From: Parietichytrium sp. I65-24A | Taxonomy: Eukaryota > Sar > Bigyra > Thraustochytrida > Thraustochytriidae | Length of the DNA stretch: 64,000 bases | NCBI GenBank assembly: GCA_012862575.1 | Contig: BLSF01000003.1 | Coordinates: 620,001-684,000, forward strand | Direction: 5' to 3' | Shown: positions 23,486-33,895 of the stretch, in pieces | Position numbering within the stretch: position 1 is the first letter of the stretch | Layout of the letters: each line of letters starts with the position of its first letter | Position numbers and translations under genes: made by a program | Notes under the pieces: generated by a model | What the model was told of the DNA's origin: nothing | The model's input: only the letters and a program-made list of their open reading frames with translations | Database searches by the model: none

Positions 23486-26400
23486 ATGGCGACGTTGGTG
23501 CGCGGAGAAGATTCACAAGATGCCGAGGAGCAGCCCATCGTGCGCTTCACATTCACGGACCCGGAGGAGGCGCTGCGCATGCTGCCCTCCGCGCCGACGG
23601 GTCCGGTAACAGCGTCGCAAGCCCGCGCGCCGCCTCTCCCCCCGCGGTCCCCGGAACCAGGTGAGCTGGAAGAACCGACCGGGTTCTCGCTTCCAGCAGA
23701 GGCGGTGGAAAGGGTTTCGCTGCAGAATGCGCACGCGGACGTGCACTCGCCGGAGAGCAGGGATCACGTGGAATGCGTTCCTCAGGCACTGCAGAGCGAA
23801 GCCTTGCGAGCGCTCACTTTGAGGACTCCAACGCGAGCGGTTGCGCCGATGTACCCGGAATTGGCGCAGGTGGTGAGGCTCGAGGATCACTCGCACGAAG
23901 TATTGCATGACAGCCCTCCCTTATTGGCCGCAGAAGATACAGCGCCAGATCTTTCCTGTAATACGGTGTCGCCAGAAAGTGTTAGATTATTGAAATCGGA
24001 AGCATTGCAACTAGCGGAAGAAACACTGTTGGCGGAAGAAATTGCTGACGAAGCAGCACTTGCGTACGTGGTGAAGAGTAAGGTGGTGTACTGCAACAGC
24101 AGGTTGCAGTCGGTTTTGGAGAGCCTAGCGCTGGACGCGGACGCGTTGGGAAACGGGTTGGAAGCTGAGTTTGTTGCGCTAGTGAAAGCGTTCCGCGACG
24201 CCGAAGCCGCGCTTGATGATTGCCGAATGCAGGCGGACAGAAAGGCGAGGGACTGCAAAGCGCGGCAGAGTGGAGTGTGGGTGAAGAAAACCGATACAGC
24301 TGTGGGGTCTCAGAAGCTCAGAACTGGCACTGGGGTGGTGAAGGCTCAAGTGTGTTTTGACTCGGCGCAGTTCGCGTGGGATAAGGCGAAGGAGTTGGAG
24401 AGGGAGCTCGCTGCATTTGAGGACCTGAAATCTGCAAATCTCACCTATTACCAATTCGAGCGGTCCATGGCACTTTTCAAATTGACCGAATATGTGAACG
24501 CCAAACTCGCCACCTCGCCAAAGCTTAAGGCAAGAAGATCCGACTGTCCAGATACGGATGCAGACCATGCAGGCGATGATGATGCGCATCTGTTTGCAAG
24601 CTCCTGCGCTCGCATGATGTTCTCCGTTCTGTTGTCTTTTGAACGAGCGTGTCGCAGCGAGTTACGAGTTAGCCGACTGACGGGTCAGAACGATTTCCAC
24701 ATTAGGTGGCGCGTTCGATTCATCAAGGATGTTCAGTCGCTACTGACCCATCTCGGATCTGCCCTTTTGTACAATGGTGAGTTTGAAAATAAAGTGTTTC
24801 TTTTAAACAGTTTGACCGCTCACTTTGGAGTCGGTTCTCGGGAAGGCGCATGGGCAATTGGGTTCGTCCAAATGAGTCCATCTCAAGCAGGAGAGACGAA
24901 CATGTCCTCTGGAGACGCCACGCCAGGAGTCGTTACTCCACTCAAAGAGCTGTGGGGAGCGGACGCCCAGGATGAATTTGTTGCTATGCTCCAAATTTTG
25001 CTGAATAACCCTGTTCCTTTGCCTCCTGGACAGGAGGATGATGCTGAGCATCCAGGAAGCATCTGCGAGGCAGATCTTATCGCCCTGCTGGACCAAAGCC
25101 CGACACAAGCCGCTGTTGAGCAATTCTTTGCCATCTCTGGCGTAAATGAGGAGCATGTAGAGTATGCATTTGGAAGGGCGCATTTTGTTCTCGGGCTTCT
25201 CGAGCAAGCTTCGAAACGCTTTGCAGTGTTTCCAAACATTGCAAGAGTGTTGGGGCAACGCATACTTGCTTTGGTCACCGCTGCAGCTCGTTTTCTTCAG
25301 GGCGCTCGCTCGATGCTTCACTCGAATCATCTCGTACACTTGAGAATTGTTCAGGTTGCTTTTGATAGTTTGACTCTGCATGCTGTGAAATATTTCTTGA
25401 TGTGCGAAGATTCGCATTTGAAACTCGAATTTAAGCAACTGCCCCTTAAGGAGCTTTCCGAAAAGGCACGCTGGCGACTATTTCTTGCCATCTACACCGA
25501 CCACACGGACATGACCCTACCTGACATGAATGCCATTCTGGGACACCACGTCGCCGCCGAAGGGTGGGAGCCAAAGCGTCGACAATTCCACTCGCCGGAG
25601 TGCAAAACGTTTGTTCCAGCTCCAGACGAGAACGACTGCAATGATTCTGATGGCGGCGCCGCCCAATTTTATCGTCACGAGAATATCTGCTGTTTATCAA
25701 GTTGGAAGAATGCGATTATTAGTAACAGCTCATTGCGAGCACGGTTTTTTGCTCTCATGTGCGGGCACGTGGCTGGGAAGAAGCAAGATACGACCCTCGC
25801 CGCCAAGAAAAGTGATGTGATATCCCGGGCAATGGCGCTATGTATTCTTGGGTCTCAGAGCAGCGAGGACCTAGCCTATGCCGTGGTGGAAGAGCTGCTA
25901 GTTGTTCTCTTTCTGGGCCCGGAAAAGTGTATCGCCAAGGAGGACGATGTTGCCCTCTCTCTCCGGAACCTTGTAAGTGATGTCTGCACTGCACATCCTG
26001 GCCTGATTAGCTTGTGTGTAAGCATTGTCTCAGCTTATCCAGAGGCCTTCCAAAGCAACGGCTTGGCTTTGTTTGAGGCACTTCCAGTCCATTTGTGGAA
26101 ACCGGCGATTGAGGAAGATCTTCCTAGCCTTCGGAGATGGTTGCTGCCGACGGATTGCAACGTACAGCTTTCAGCACTTTGCCGATGTGCCATGTTAATC
26201 CTCAAGGGGCTTAACTGGAGCAGGGCCGGGGCAGGTCAACTGCAAGATCTGTTTCTTGATCCGAATCTGCACAGGAAATGCGCACTTTTGATTGTGGAAT
26301 GTTGCATGTCTAGAGTCTCCTATTTTACGAGCGGACAGGGCTCGACAAGGTCTTTGGCGTCTCTTCGTCGCTGGATCCCCTTGAGTCAAGTGTACAAAGA

Positions 26401-29400
26401 CGAAACAAACACCGAAGAGTTTGTTCAGTGGGCCTGGGACATTCTTTTGCAGTTATCGTTCTATGATCATCAGTCTTTCGAGCCCCTGGTTCCGCTCTTG
26501 GAGATGTCGGACACCACAGACACCTCGGAAGCAGGAATGATGCTTCATCTGTGGCAAGAGTCTTTGGAAAATGCGGAGCTGCGAGCGGCTGAGCACAAGA
26601 ACTTCGGATCAAAGGAGACTTCCGAGGGCGAGAAGCCGAACGATGCTCAGATTGCAAAGGCGAAGGCTGTAGCAGCATTTATTCATCCTCTACTGGCGTT
26701 TGGCGTTGTGATGATGACAGACGTGGCAGAGCATGAAAGTACCTTTTACTTGGCTCTCTTGGCTTTACAGCAACCTGGCGGGAAATCGGCAGAGTTTCTC
26801 AACCGCGCGTATTTCAACGTTCTCTTTTCTCTGGTGCCCTATTCATGCATGTCCAATCGATCGGCCGTGTCCTTGTTTCGAGATGCTTCAAACTTTCTGG
26901 AGCATGTGTTTCAGATGACGGCTGTGTCTATTCGCGGTGGTGGTGTCTTGAACGACGTTTTCTCCAGAGTATTCACCTCTACTTCGTCGCATCAATCCCA
27001 TGCATTGGACGGTTCAGGAATCACGGCGTCCTCTAGAGGCGGGGTTTTCGTGAGTGCATCTTCCCAAGCTGGCCCTTCAGGGCTTCGTCGAAAATCTTCC
27101 ATGCAGTCTTTTTCAGATCCCGCCGAGCATCTTGCCGTGCTTGTGCAATCGCAGATATACCTGCTGTCAAGGGGGCCCAAGGCGCAGTCTGGAGTGCAGC
27201 CATGTGTGTCCTTCTGGGTTAGCCAATTGATGAGTATTAATGATTGGAGTACATCGTTGAAGGTGAGGTTGGTTTTGGATCGTCTTGCACAGGCTGCGAC
27301 CTGTGTGGATATCCATTCGCGAGGATTCTCCGCACTTGTCACCATAGAGAGCGAGCTTGCGCGCGAAGCAGACCGAATAGCTGCAAGCAAAGATAAGCGC
27401 TCCGGTACATTGTCTATTCTCCCCGCAGAGAGCACTTCTATGCTCTTTGGGAAACATGATGTTGCGGGCGTTGTCGCGGACTGCACGTGGCTCTCGTTTC
27501 ATGCTTTGTTGGTGGAGCTTGGGCGAGAGGCGCCTCTTTGGGCAGCATTTGGCCATCTTATATCGGACCCGGGAAATCGCTTGAAAGACGTGGAGGAGGC
27601 GCGAAATCAGCTGGCGGCGTCTTTTCGAGAAGGGGCCGCAAACGATTTCTTGCACTCTGATTTTAAGAGATTGTCCCCCTACAGAATCTATCGATTTGCT
27701 AATTACGCTCTCCAAGTTCCTGTAGATCACCCCTTGTTGGTGTTGTATTGGCAAATGTTTTTCGTGCTGTACTTCTCCAAAAGCGGGGGCGCGATTTTTG
27801 GCTATAAGTTCTTGTGCCGATCAAAACGCCTTACACGAAAATCTTCTCTTCGGGAAGAGTTGCGAGCACGTGCAAAGGTTATTCACTTGCATTTTACAGG
27901 ACTTGCTCGGCTCAAGCAGAAGAATAGCGGACCACATTCTTTTGCAAAGCAGCTCGGCCTACTTTTTGGAGCTTTTGAGCTTTGGCTGAGGGACTCTAAT
28001 CCTAATTCATGGGCCGGAGATATCTCCAAACTGCCAGAGGAATACTGCACCCCTCGGCTCTTGACAGTGCTTGAGTCGCCATTACTGAAGATATTGCAGA
28101 GTCAGTTTTCTTCTACCTCTGTCGATGGTTTGTGGGACGATGTGAAGGCCAAGCAACGCTTATTCTGGTACGATTTGGTGGATTTGAGAAATTTGCACGC
28201 AACCCTGCATCTAGAGTGCTCTGACTTTGTGCCCGGCTTGTCGTCAAAAGCCTCTAGTCATGCGACTCGCGCTCGCACATCTTCGACTTCAATCGAGCCT
28301 TCAACTCGGTCTGCTGTTGTGTTGCCCCAAGCTACGACCCACCCCGCCCCGGCATACTTTTTCCATCCGCCTCATCTGACAATGTCAGGCGGTTTGGAAA
28401 GTATTGACTTGGAAGAATTGACAACCGTAGTTGAGAACTTCTCACTAGTACATGCCGAAAAGGTTGTCCAATTTCGCTCTCAATTGAAAGAGCTCATGAC
28501 TCAACTTCCGCTCTTGTACACGAAAGAGAGCAAAACCAAGGTCGTGAAAAAGCGCCCCCCTACAGGCAAGGAAAAGGAGGATTATGTGTTTCACTTTACT
28601 TATGAGGAGTCTGTAATCGACGAAGCAGTCCAGCGTAGGTTGTCAAACTTGTGGAGCGAGTACGAATCCTTCGATTTTGGGTGGGAGTTGGATGAGGGCC
28701 CCGAAGTGGAAAACTCGCAGGGCGCAGTGCCTACTCGCTTCTCGAGTGACTCGAGGAGCAGGCTGGCCTTGTGCGCGGCTCTTGGGAAGATGTGTTATGC
28801 TGTAGATACATTGTGCGTGAGCCGTACTTTGCTCTCCGCCTCGGATCCGCAGAGCATCTCTGTGGAGAAAGCGGGGGGTATATGGTTTAAGCGGCTGCTA
28901 GAGATGGAGAAAAGGAGCACACGGAATTTTGCTCCAGTGCAGCGGACCTTGTGGTCTTGCATTGCGAGGTGCGGAAATAGTTTTGCAAAGGAAAAACCTT
29001 CGAACGCTACCCTCATTTTGACCAGTATGCTGGACGACGCAAGCAGGGTGCACCTCCTCGTCAATCTTTTCGAGCCTGCAAGGCACTGGGAACTTCAGCT
29101 TGAGCTGTATCATCAGCTGTGGGTTGGGTGGGGTCGAATGAACACTTCTGACGCCTTAATGATTTTATCGAAATTTGATTTCGAGCGATGGCTGCTGGTC
29201 CCCGCTCCGTTGGAGCTTCGCGTCAAGCTATTATCTATGGTCGGCGTTGTACTTGCGCAAAGAAGCTGGAAGGTATCCCAGAAGGAAAGGGTCGCCGAAA
29301 GAGGTTTCTTTGACCTGCATGTCAATCTCCTTCGTAGCATTTGTAAATATTTTTTGCCGGATCACTTTGAATTGGTGGTCGCAGTCTTAGTTGGCGGAAA

Positions 29401-32400
29401 CACAAAGCTGCTTGTGCAAACGTTCCAGCAAGTCGCCCTGGGTTCCGTGCCACCCGGCATATCTCTTGTGCCGACCAACCCAATTGTGTGGAACGTCTTG
29501 CTGGATTGCCCGCAAGGGGACTGGGACCGCCTTTTATTTGATCGGATCTGTCGCGTCTGCCGGGAGATAGGGACGCAACTGAGGAGAGAAAGACAAGAAG
29601 GTGCAGGTGACAGCTCTTCGCGAATTATCAACCCTGGGTCACTCGTAGAGCAGTGGAATAACCTTGGGCTGTTACAACCGTTCATCAAACTTGCTGGAAA
29701 GTTAACGATTGCTATTTGCAACGCAATCAAGCCCCACCTCTCAGATGATTCTGTGATCCCCAGAGAGATGATTTTGAAGGGCTGGGAGGCTGTAAGCTGC
29801 CTCTTCGCGCCCTGGCTTTGCTCAATCATGCCCCCTCCCAGCGACTTCACTTCAGAATGCTTTGAATCAAGTCCATGTGGCGGCGACTTGTTTGTGGAGG
29901 CGCCATGGTCTCAGAAAGCAAAGGCTGAAGGACAGTTGATTTTCTCTTGCTTTGTGAAATGCAGCAAGTGTTTGGACTCGCTATGTGCGCGTGTGGAGCC
30001 ATTCTGGATATTGGACCGCTTATTTTGGACCTTCTTCAGAGTTTTGCAGCCTGGGTCTCCGCAACATGTTCTAGATGTCATGGAGCAAGAGCTAGCACAA
30101 GAAGTTTCGTGGGAGCGCTGGGCACTAAGCGCCGAAGCACTTGGGGAAATCTCCAGGACTATCAAGCTGGAGGTTGATTCAAACAGTGCAGCTCTTAGAC
30201 TGTCCAGATGTGTTTTGGAGCGCGCAAACTGGATGGAGACGGAAAAATGGTTTGGTCGCACGATCTTAATGTCGTCCTCTCGGGCCAGTAAGGAAGATTT
30301 TTATGCAGACCTTCTATCCGTAATCGTGCGGCTCACGCTCAAACTCGGGCAAGATGCGCCTCCATCTTACACCCAATTTTTCCTGCAGGTTGCACACGGG
30401 CTACCATGGTATTTTGTTCAGCCACATAGGTTTGAACCAATCGTAGCCGAGCTCTTTACAGAGCTGTCCAGGGAAGACCGTGATTTGAAGCCGAGGCCTG
30501 TTGAGCCTGGGAAGCAAGGCGTTTCCGCAAATGCTGGTCTCGATTCCCGTGAGGTACGCGCAGTCTCGATGCTGCGTTTCCTTGGGGTCGCGGCGAATCT
30601 CGACCATGTAAGAGGCAATATGGAAGGTGGCCAACTTGATGCGGACCTGGGTTCAAATCGGACCATGTGCAGCGCGATGGTTTGCGCTATGATGCGTGAG
30701 CGAATGTTCTTATATGGGCTTCGGGGTGCTTTGGAGGCTGCTGTTGCACCTCGGTCACCTGGAGGGGGGCAGCCGGATACGGGATCTGGCACGGACCAGA
30801 AGGAACAGCACATTGAAGTGATGCTTGTCACAGATGAGGCCAAACGTCTTCCGATCTCTCCAGGGGCATTTGTAATGCTGTATTGGGAGTCGCTGCAGCG
30901 CATTGCGGAGTTTATAGTATTGCTACCGGAACTGGCTGAAGCATCCAAGTCAAGGAGTAGGGTTAAATCGCTCCTCCACTTGGCGCCCGAGAGCGATACA
31001 CTTGCTTCAGAGGTTCTCAAGTTGCTGCAGGCCCCCATCCTCTTTTTGAATGTAGCGGGGTCTAGTTTCGTTCGACCAGATTGCGTCCAGCCAGTCGAAC
31101 AAGGTGGTGGAGTAGCAGAATTCGTGTTTGGAAAACTTGAAAGTGTGTTTCGGTCCCTTTCAACGGCTTTGCCTGCCGCAGTTCGAGTCGACGGCGGAGT
31201 GGTATCTAATCAGGGGAGGTCCAACAGCCCCGCTTCGAGTGGGTCAGCTGACGTTAGGGATAACTACAGGCTGCTGTGGGGCAACTGGAACAGTATTTGG
31301 ACGTTGGTTCTTCCCGTTATGCTCGCTGCGACACAGCGTGCTGCGCCTTTCGATCGGGGTCTCGAGGATTCTTGTGAAGGAGTTGAAGGCACCGATTGGA
31401 AGACGAAACGAGCGTCAATGAAGCGGAGGGCATCTTCATTTTCCCTTCGAAGGAGCTCATCCGTTGAACGTATGGTCGCGGAACACAAGTCACAGGATGA
31501 CAGAGAGAAAGAAACCAAGATAAGCGTCACAGGGAGTGGGTGCGGAGCTGTGCTCTATTGTTTTATTGAAAGGCTCGCTCCCGTGGTGCCATTGCTTGGG
31601 GCTGTCGCTGTAAGAGCAGTCTCTTCTAACAGTCGTCTGAGTGAATTTTTGGAAGGGTGTGCAGAGGTGTGGTTTATGCGCTCCAAGGACGCAGGGCCGC
31701 TCGTAGCGGGATGGTGGGCGTTTCACGAGAAAGCGGCCGGAGGCGGGCCAAGCCGTCCCAATTTTCGGTCCGTCTCAGCTACCCGCGGGGCAGTTCTCGT
31801 CCTGTATCTTCACTTCTTGCATGAACTTGCAGAGGAGCAGCTGACGGAAGACGAGTGTTTTCTGCGTGCCGCTCAGACGCTGGACACTTTAGTCAAACTC
31901 CAGACGAACCCTCCTGGAACATTCATACAATCCCCGCCGCATCACAGCTTGCCTCTTATTATGATGGTGATGCAGCTTGCTATCACCACGAGCCACGAGG
32001 AGCAGGTTCGTACGCAGCAACTATACGTCGCCGTCGACGCCTTGCAGGCACTGGCGTCCGAACAAACAGGATTGTTTTCCACCTTTGCAGCAGCTGTGCT
32101 GGGCCGTATTCTCCTGTTGGGGGGTAGTAGTGGGCGGAGCGCAGGGCAGGGCGACGCTAGCGCTGGCAGGGAACCCTCGAGTGATCCGCATACTTCTGCC
32201 GCTACGGGCAACAGGGATCCGTTCAAGCTACAACAGTTTAAGCTCTTTGTGCGGTGCTTTACTCCATTTCTTTTCTTGAATTCAAAGCACAGCGGAGGTT
32301 TGCTGAGAGTTCGGGAGGACGAGGAGCTCAACTTTCGGTCACGGAAGACTCAACACGCCATCGCCCTCTTGGCGCAAATGTATCCGGAAGATCCTCACGT

Positions 32401-32554
32401 CATGTGGGCTACCGCGTTTGCAAGAGATCCTTCGAACCATCTCGCTTCGGCCCACGCGTTCGCCGAGGAACTGTGCCGTCGAATTTACCCCGAAGAAGAA
32501 TGGCTGTGCCGCCCTCAGCACGAATGGCGTCGGTATAAACAGGTAAACCTGTAA
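23486..32554 (+). CDS. EPG5-like autophagy tethering protein
   Basis: A 3022-residue, mostly helical protein in one uninterrupted frame; human EPG5 is about 2580 residues. Collinear similarity to what I know of human EPG5: MYPELAQ near residue 120 (human LYPELPS), FEALPVHLWKP near 860, LILKGLNW near 905, FVQWAWDILLQL near 975, DHPLLVLYWQMFFVLY near 1414, and a C terminus of DPSNHL...AFAEELCRRIYPEEEWL (human HPGHCL...LYPEVHYL). EPG5 is a RAB7 effector that tethers autophagosomes to late endosomes and lysosomes before SNARE-driven fusion. The N-terminal 115 residues are acidic and proline-rich, a likely disordered tail. Residues about 160-330 form a coiled-coil-rich block. Start: the first in-frame ATG, shortly after the CT tract. 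The stop is 6 nt from the convergent Qcr6 stop. Confidence 0.9.
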   Translation: MATLVRGEDSQDAEEQPIVRFTFTDPEEALRMLPSAPTGPVTASQARAPPLPPRSPEPGELEEPTGFSLPAEAVERVSLQNAHADVHSPESRDHVECVPQALQSEALRALTLRTPTRAVAPMYPELAQVVRLEDHSHEVLHDSPPLLAAEDTAPDLSCNTVSPESVRLLKSEALQLAEETLLAEEIADEAALAYVVKSKVVYCNSRLQSVLESLALDADALGNGLEAEFVALVKAFRDAEAALDDCRMQADRKARDCKARQSGVWVKKTDTAVGSQKLRTGTGVVKAQVCFDSAQFAWDKAKELERELAAFEDLKSANLTYYQFERSMALFKLTEYVNAKLATSPKLKARRSDCPDTDADHAGDDDAHLFASSCARMMFSVLLSFERACRSELRVSRLTGQNDFHIRWRVRFIKDVQSLLTHLGSALLYNGEFENKVFLLNSLTAHFGVGSREGAWAIGFVQMSPSQAGETNMSSGDATPGVVTPLKELWGADAQDEFVAMLQILLNNPVPLPPGQEDDAEHPGSICEADLIALLDQSPTQAAVEQFFAISGVNEEHVEYAFGRAHFVLGLLEQASKRFAVFPNIARVLGQRILALVTAAARFLQGARSMLHSNHLVHLRIVQVAFDSLTLHAVKYFLMCEDSHLKLEFKQLPLKELSEKARWRLFLAIYTDHTDMTLPDMNAILGHHVAAEGWEPKRRQFHSPECKTFVPAPDENDCNDSDGGAAQFYRHENICCLSSWKNAIISNSSLRARFFALMCGHVAGKKQDTTLAAKKSDVISRAMALCILGSQSSEDLAYAVVEELLVVLFLGPEKCIAKEDDVALSLRNLVSDVCTAHPGLISLCVSIVSAYPEAFQSNGLALFEALPVHLWKPAIEEDLPSLRRWLLPTDCNVQLSALCRCAMLILKGLNWSRAGAGQLQDLFLDPNLHRKCALLIVECCMSRVSYFTSGQGSTRSLASLRRWIPLSQVYKDETNTEEFVQWAWDILLQLSFYDHQSFEPLVPLLEMSDTTDTSEAGMMLHLWQESLENAELRAAEHKNFGSKETSEGEKPNDAQIAKAKAVAAFIHPLLAFGVVMMTDVAEHESTFYLALLALQQPGGKSAEFLNRAYFNVLFSLVPYSCMSNRSAVSLFRDASNFLEHVFQMTAVSIRGGGVLNDVFSRVFTSTSSHQSHALDGSGITASSRGGVFVSASSQAGPSGLRRKSSMQSFSDPAEHLAVLVQSQIYLLSRGPKAQSGVQPCVSFWVSQLMSINDWSTSLKVRLVLDRLAQAATCVDIHSRGFSALVTIESELAREADRIAASKDKRSGTLSILPAESTSMLFGKHDVAGVVADCTWLSFHALLVELGREAPLWAAFGHLISDPGNRLKDVEEARNQLAASFREGAANDFLHSDFKRLSPYRIYRFANYALQVPVDHPLLVLYWQMFFVLYFSKSGGAIFGYKFLCRSKRLTRKSSLREELRARAKVIHLHFTGLARLKQKNSGPHSFAKQLGLLFGAFELWLRDSNPNSWAGDISKLPEEYCTPRLLTVLESPLLKILQSQFSSTSVDGLWDDVKAKQRLFWYDLVDLRNLHATLHLECSDFVPGLSSKASSHATRARTSSTSIEPSTRSAVVLPQATTHPAPAYFFHPPHLTMSGGLESIDLEELTTVVENFSLVHAEKVVQFRSQLKELMTQLPLLYTKESKTKVVKKRPPTGKEKEDYVFHFTYEESVIDEAVQRRLSNLWSEYESFDFGWELDEGPEVENSQGAVPTRFSSDSRSRLALCAALGKMCYAVDTLCVSRTLLSASDPQSISVEKAGGIWFKRLLEMEKRSTRNFAPVQRTLWSCIARCGNSFAKEKPSNATLILTSMLDDASRVHLLVNLFEPARHWELQLELYHQLWVGWGRMNTSDALMILSKFDFERWLLVPAPLELRVKLLSMVGVVLAQRSWKVSQKERVAERGFFDLHVNLLRSICKYFLPDHFELVVAVLVGGNTKLLVQTFQQVALGSVPPGISLVPTNPIVWNVLLDCPQGDWDRLLFDRICRVCREIGTQLRRERQEGAGDSSSRIINPGSLVEQWNNLGLLQPFIKLAGKLTIAICNAIKPHLSDDSVIPREMILKGWEAVSCLFAPWLCSIMPPPSDFTSECFESSPCGGDLFVEAPWSQKAKAEGQLIFSCFVKCSKCLDSLCARVEPFWILDRLFWTFFRVLQPGSPQHVLDVMEQELAQEVSWERWALSAEALGEISRTIKLEVDSNSAALRLSRCVLERANWMETEKWFGRTILMSSSRASKEDFYADLLSVIVRLTLKLGQDAPPSYTQFFLQVAHGLPWYFVQPHRFEPIVAELFTELSREDRDLKPRPVEPGKQGVSANAGLDSREVRAVSMLRFLGVAANLDHVRGNMEGGQLDADLGSNRTMCSAMVCAMMRERMFLYGLRGALEAAVAPRSPGGGQPDTGSGTDQKEQHIEVMLVTDEAKRLPISPGAFVMLYWESLQRIAEFIVLLPELAEASKSRSRVKSLLHLAPESDTLASEVLKLLQAPILFLNVAGSSFVRPDCVQPVEQGGGVAEFVFGKLESVFRSLSTALPAAVRVDGGVVSNQGRSNSPASSGSADVRDNYRLLWGNWNSIWTLVLPVMLAATQRAAPFDRGLEDSCEGVEGTDWKTKRASMKRRASSFSLRRSSSVERMVAEHKSQDDREKETKISVTGSGCGAVLYCFIERLAPVVPLLGAVAVRAVSSNSRLSEFLEGCAEVWFMRSKDAGPLVAGWWAFHEKAAGGGPSRPNFRSVSATRGAVLVLYLHFLHELAEEQLTEDECFLRAAQTLDTLVKLQTNPPGTFIQSPPHHSLPLIMMVMQLAITTSHEEQVRTQQLYVAVDALQALASEQTGLFSTFAAAVLGRILLLGGSSGRSAGQGDASAGREPSSDPHTSAATGNRDPFKLQQFKLFVRCFTPFLFLNSKHSGGLLRVREDEELNFRSRKTQHAIALLAQMYPEDPHVMWATAFARDPSNHLASAHAFAEELCRRIYPEEEWLCRPQHEWRRYKQVNL

Positions 32555-32564
32555 TTATAATTAC
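32551..32564. repeat. 14-nt palindrome spanning two convergent stop codons
   Basis: GTAATTATAATTAC is perfectly self-complementary. Its TAA at 32552-32554 ends the EPG5-like gene; its TTA at 32561-32563 is the Qcr6 stop on the other strand. Each transcript must continue into the other gene to find a poly(A) site. Confidence 0.95.
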
Positions 32565-32758
32565 TTGATCTTTTTAAACAGCTTTGGTGCTACACAGTGA
32601 TCGAGGCAGTGAAGGTAGTCAAACTGCTGTCCAGTGCAGTGCCCCTCGCCTTTCTGCTGCACGCGCTCAGCGCATGCCTCGTACTCCTTGAGGAACTTTT
32701 CGCACTTTGGCTTGCATGCCTCCTCGATCTCTGGGCGTGGGTCCACAGGGTCGCTCAT
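32561..32758 (-). CDS. QCR6: Cytochrome bc1 complex hinge protein (Qcr6/UQCRH)
   Basis: 65 residues from the ATG at 32756-32758, an acidic small subunit of respiratory complex III that sits by cytochrome c1 and helps cytochrome c docking. The family pattern is clear: paired cysteines KPKCEKFLKEYEAC and HCTGQQFDYLHCLDHC give the twin CX9-13C arrangement, and the end CVAPKLFKKIK matches mammalian CVAHKLFNNLK. Another in-frame ATG 11 codons upstream would add a basic MSMRSLRKGRK; the inner start gives the usual hinge-protein length and is preferred. Proteins of this twin-cysteine type are imported into the intermembrane space without a cleaved presequence. Confidence 0.9.
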   Translation of the reverse strand: MSDPVDPRPEIEEACKPKCEKFLKEYEACAERVQQKGEGHCTGQQFDYLHCLDHCVAPKLFKKIK

Positions 32759-33895
32759 CTTTCTACCTTTTCGTAAGCTGCGCATCGACATCGCACGTCA
32801 ACAATTGCCACACCCATGTCAAGCGCCGCCGACACACCAAAGACAACAAAAAAAACACAACATTTTCACGTCAGCGTTCGGCCGCAAGCAATACCAACGC
32901 CAATCCCCACCTCCCAATATCACAACCCTCCGCTTCCATTTCAATCGTCACATCGACCCTGTTCCCGCAGTTTCCTCAAATCTCGTCACATCCCATCCAG
33001 CCACCCAGAATGCCGCCCATCCTCGCCGAGTCCGAGCCCGACGAGCGGCGGAATTCTCACGGAGACGTCCCGACAGGGGTCGGCGCTGCGCAGAACATTT
33101 GCGCTGAGCACGCAAGGAACTCACCTCAGTAGTGTTCTCCGAACGTGTGCTTCTCTCTCTCTGGCTGCGTGCGCGTCAACAAGTACTTGCGCGTGGTTAC
33201 TAGTGCTCTGGCCGCACGTCTCTGCAGGGTTGCTGCAGAAAACCTGGCCTCCTCGGAAGACGCTGGGCGGATCTCGGGGACTTGGGCGTGCGAGGGAGTG
33301 AATCCTCGAATTACGCTAGGGGGAGGATCGCGGACTTGGAAGCCCAAGAATGAGGAGTGCTCGAATTACGCTCGGGAGGTGGTCGGGGACTTGGTTGGAA
33401 TTCCGTGAGTTGATGCTCGAATCGCGCTGGGAGAAAATTGCGGACTCTGTATTGTTTTTGGATTGTGAAGACATTGAGCTGCGAGTTCTCTTTGAAGTTC
33501 GCGGGCACCATTGAAACGCTGAAAAACGGTTTGGGAAATAGCTATTGTGAGACATCGTTTTGTTTGAAGCCGCTATGAAACACGATTCTTCAAGCTCCTG
33601 CGGACCTGTTGTAAAGCCGAGTCGGTAGTTTTGAATTGCAGTGAGCTAATGATTTTGTTGACACATGAATTAGTGGACGACAAAAACTTATCCGGTGTAC
33701 TGGTACTGTGTTACTATTAGCTGGTCGTACCATCAGTGGCAGCAGACCACTGTACCAAACATAGACACTCGTTATCATCATGAACATCATCCGTTCGGAA
33801 TTCGGGAAAATCAGAAGCGAAGTGCGACTGCTGCAGAGTGGAAACCACAAGTCAGTAGCCACGTCGAGCGGGCGCAGAGTTGGACTCACGCTTGA
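32759..33895. other. Divergent intergenic region, Qcr6 / seven-helix gene 1
   Basis: A shared upstream region of two divergent genes. Overlapping frames at 32634-33301 lack family resemblance and are taken as chance. A minisatellite with a period of about 55 nt occupies 33251-33440. A short GTACTGGTACTG stretch is at about 33700. Confidence 0.6.
33251..33440 (+). repeat. Minisatellite, about 55-nt period, at least 3 clear copies
   Basis: Copies begin at 33305, 33360 and 33416 with CTCGAATTACGCT or a variant, followed about 15 nt later by GCGGACTTGG or GGGGACTTGG. A more diverged copy begins at 33251. Spacings of about 53, 55 and 56 nt are not multiples of three, so it is not a protein repeat. 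Confidence 0.75.

Noticed and set aside
32634-33301. Three overlapping 140-160-codon plus-strand frames over and beyond Qcr6
   Set aside because: Antisense to Qcr6 at the left end, mutually overlapping, with no motif.
33145-33408. 87-codon frame through the minisatellite
   Set aside because: Repeat spacings are not multiples of three, so the repeat is not protein-coding.
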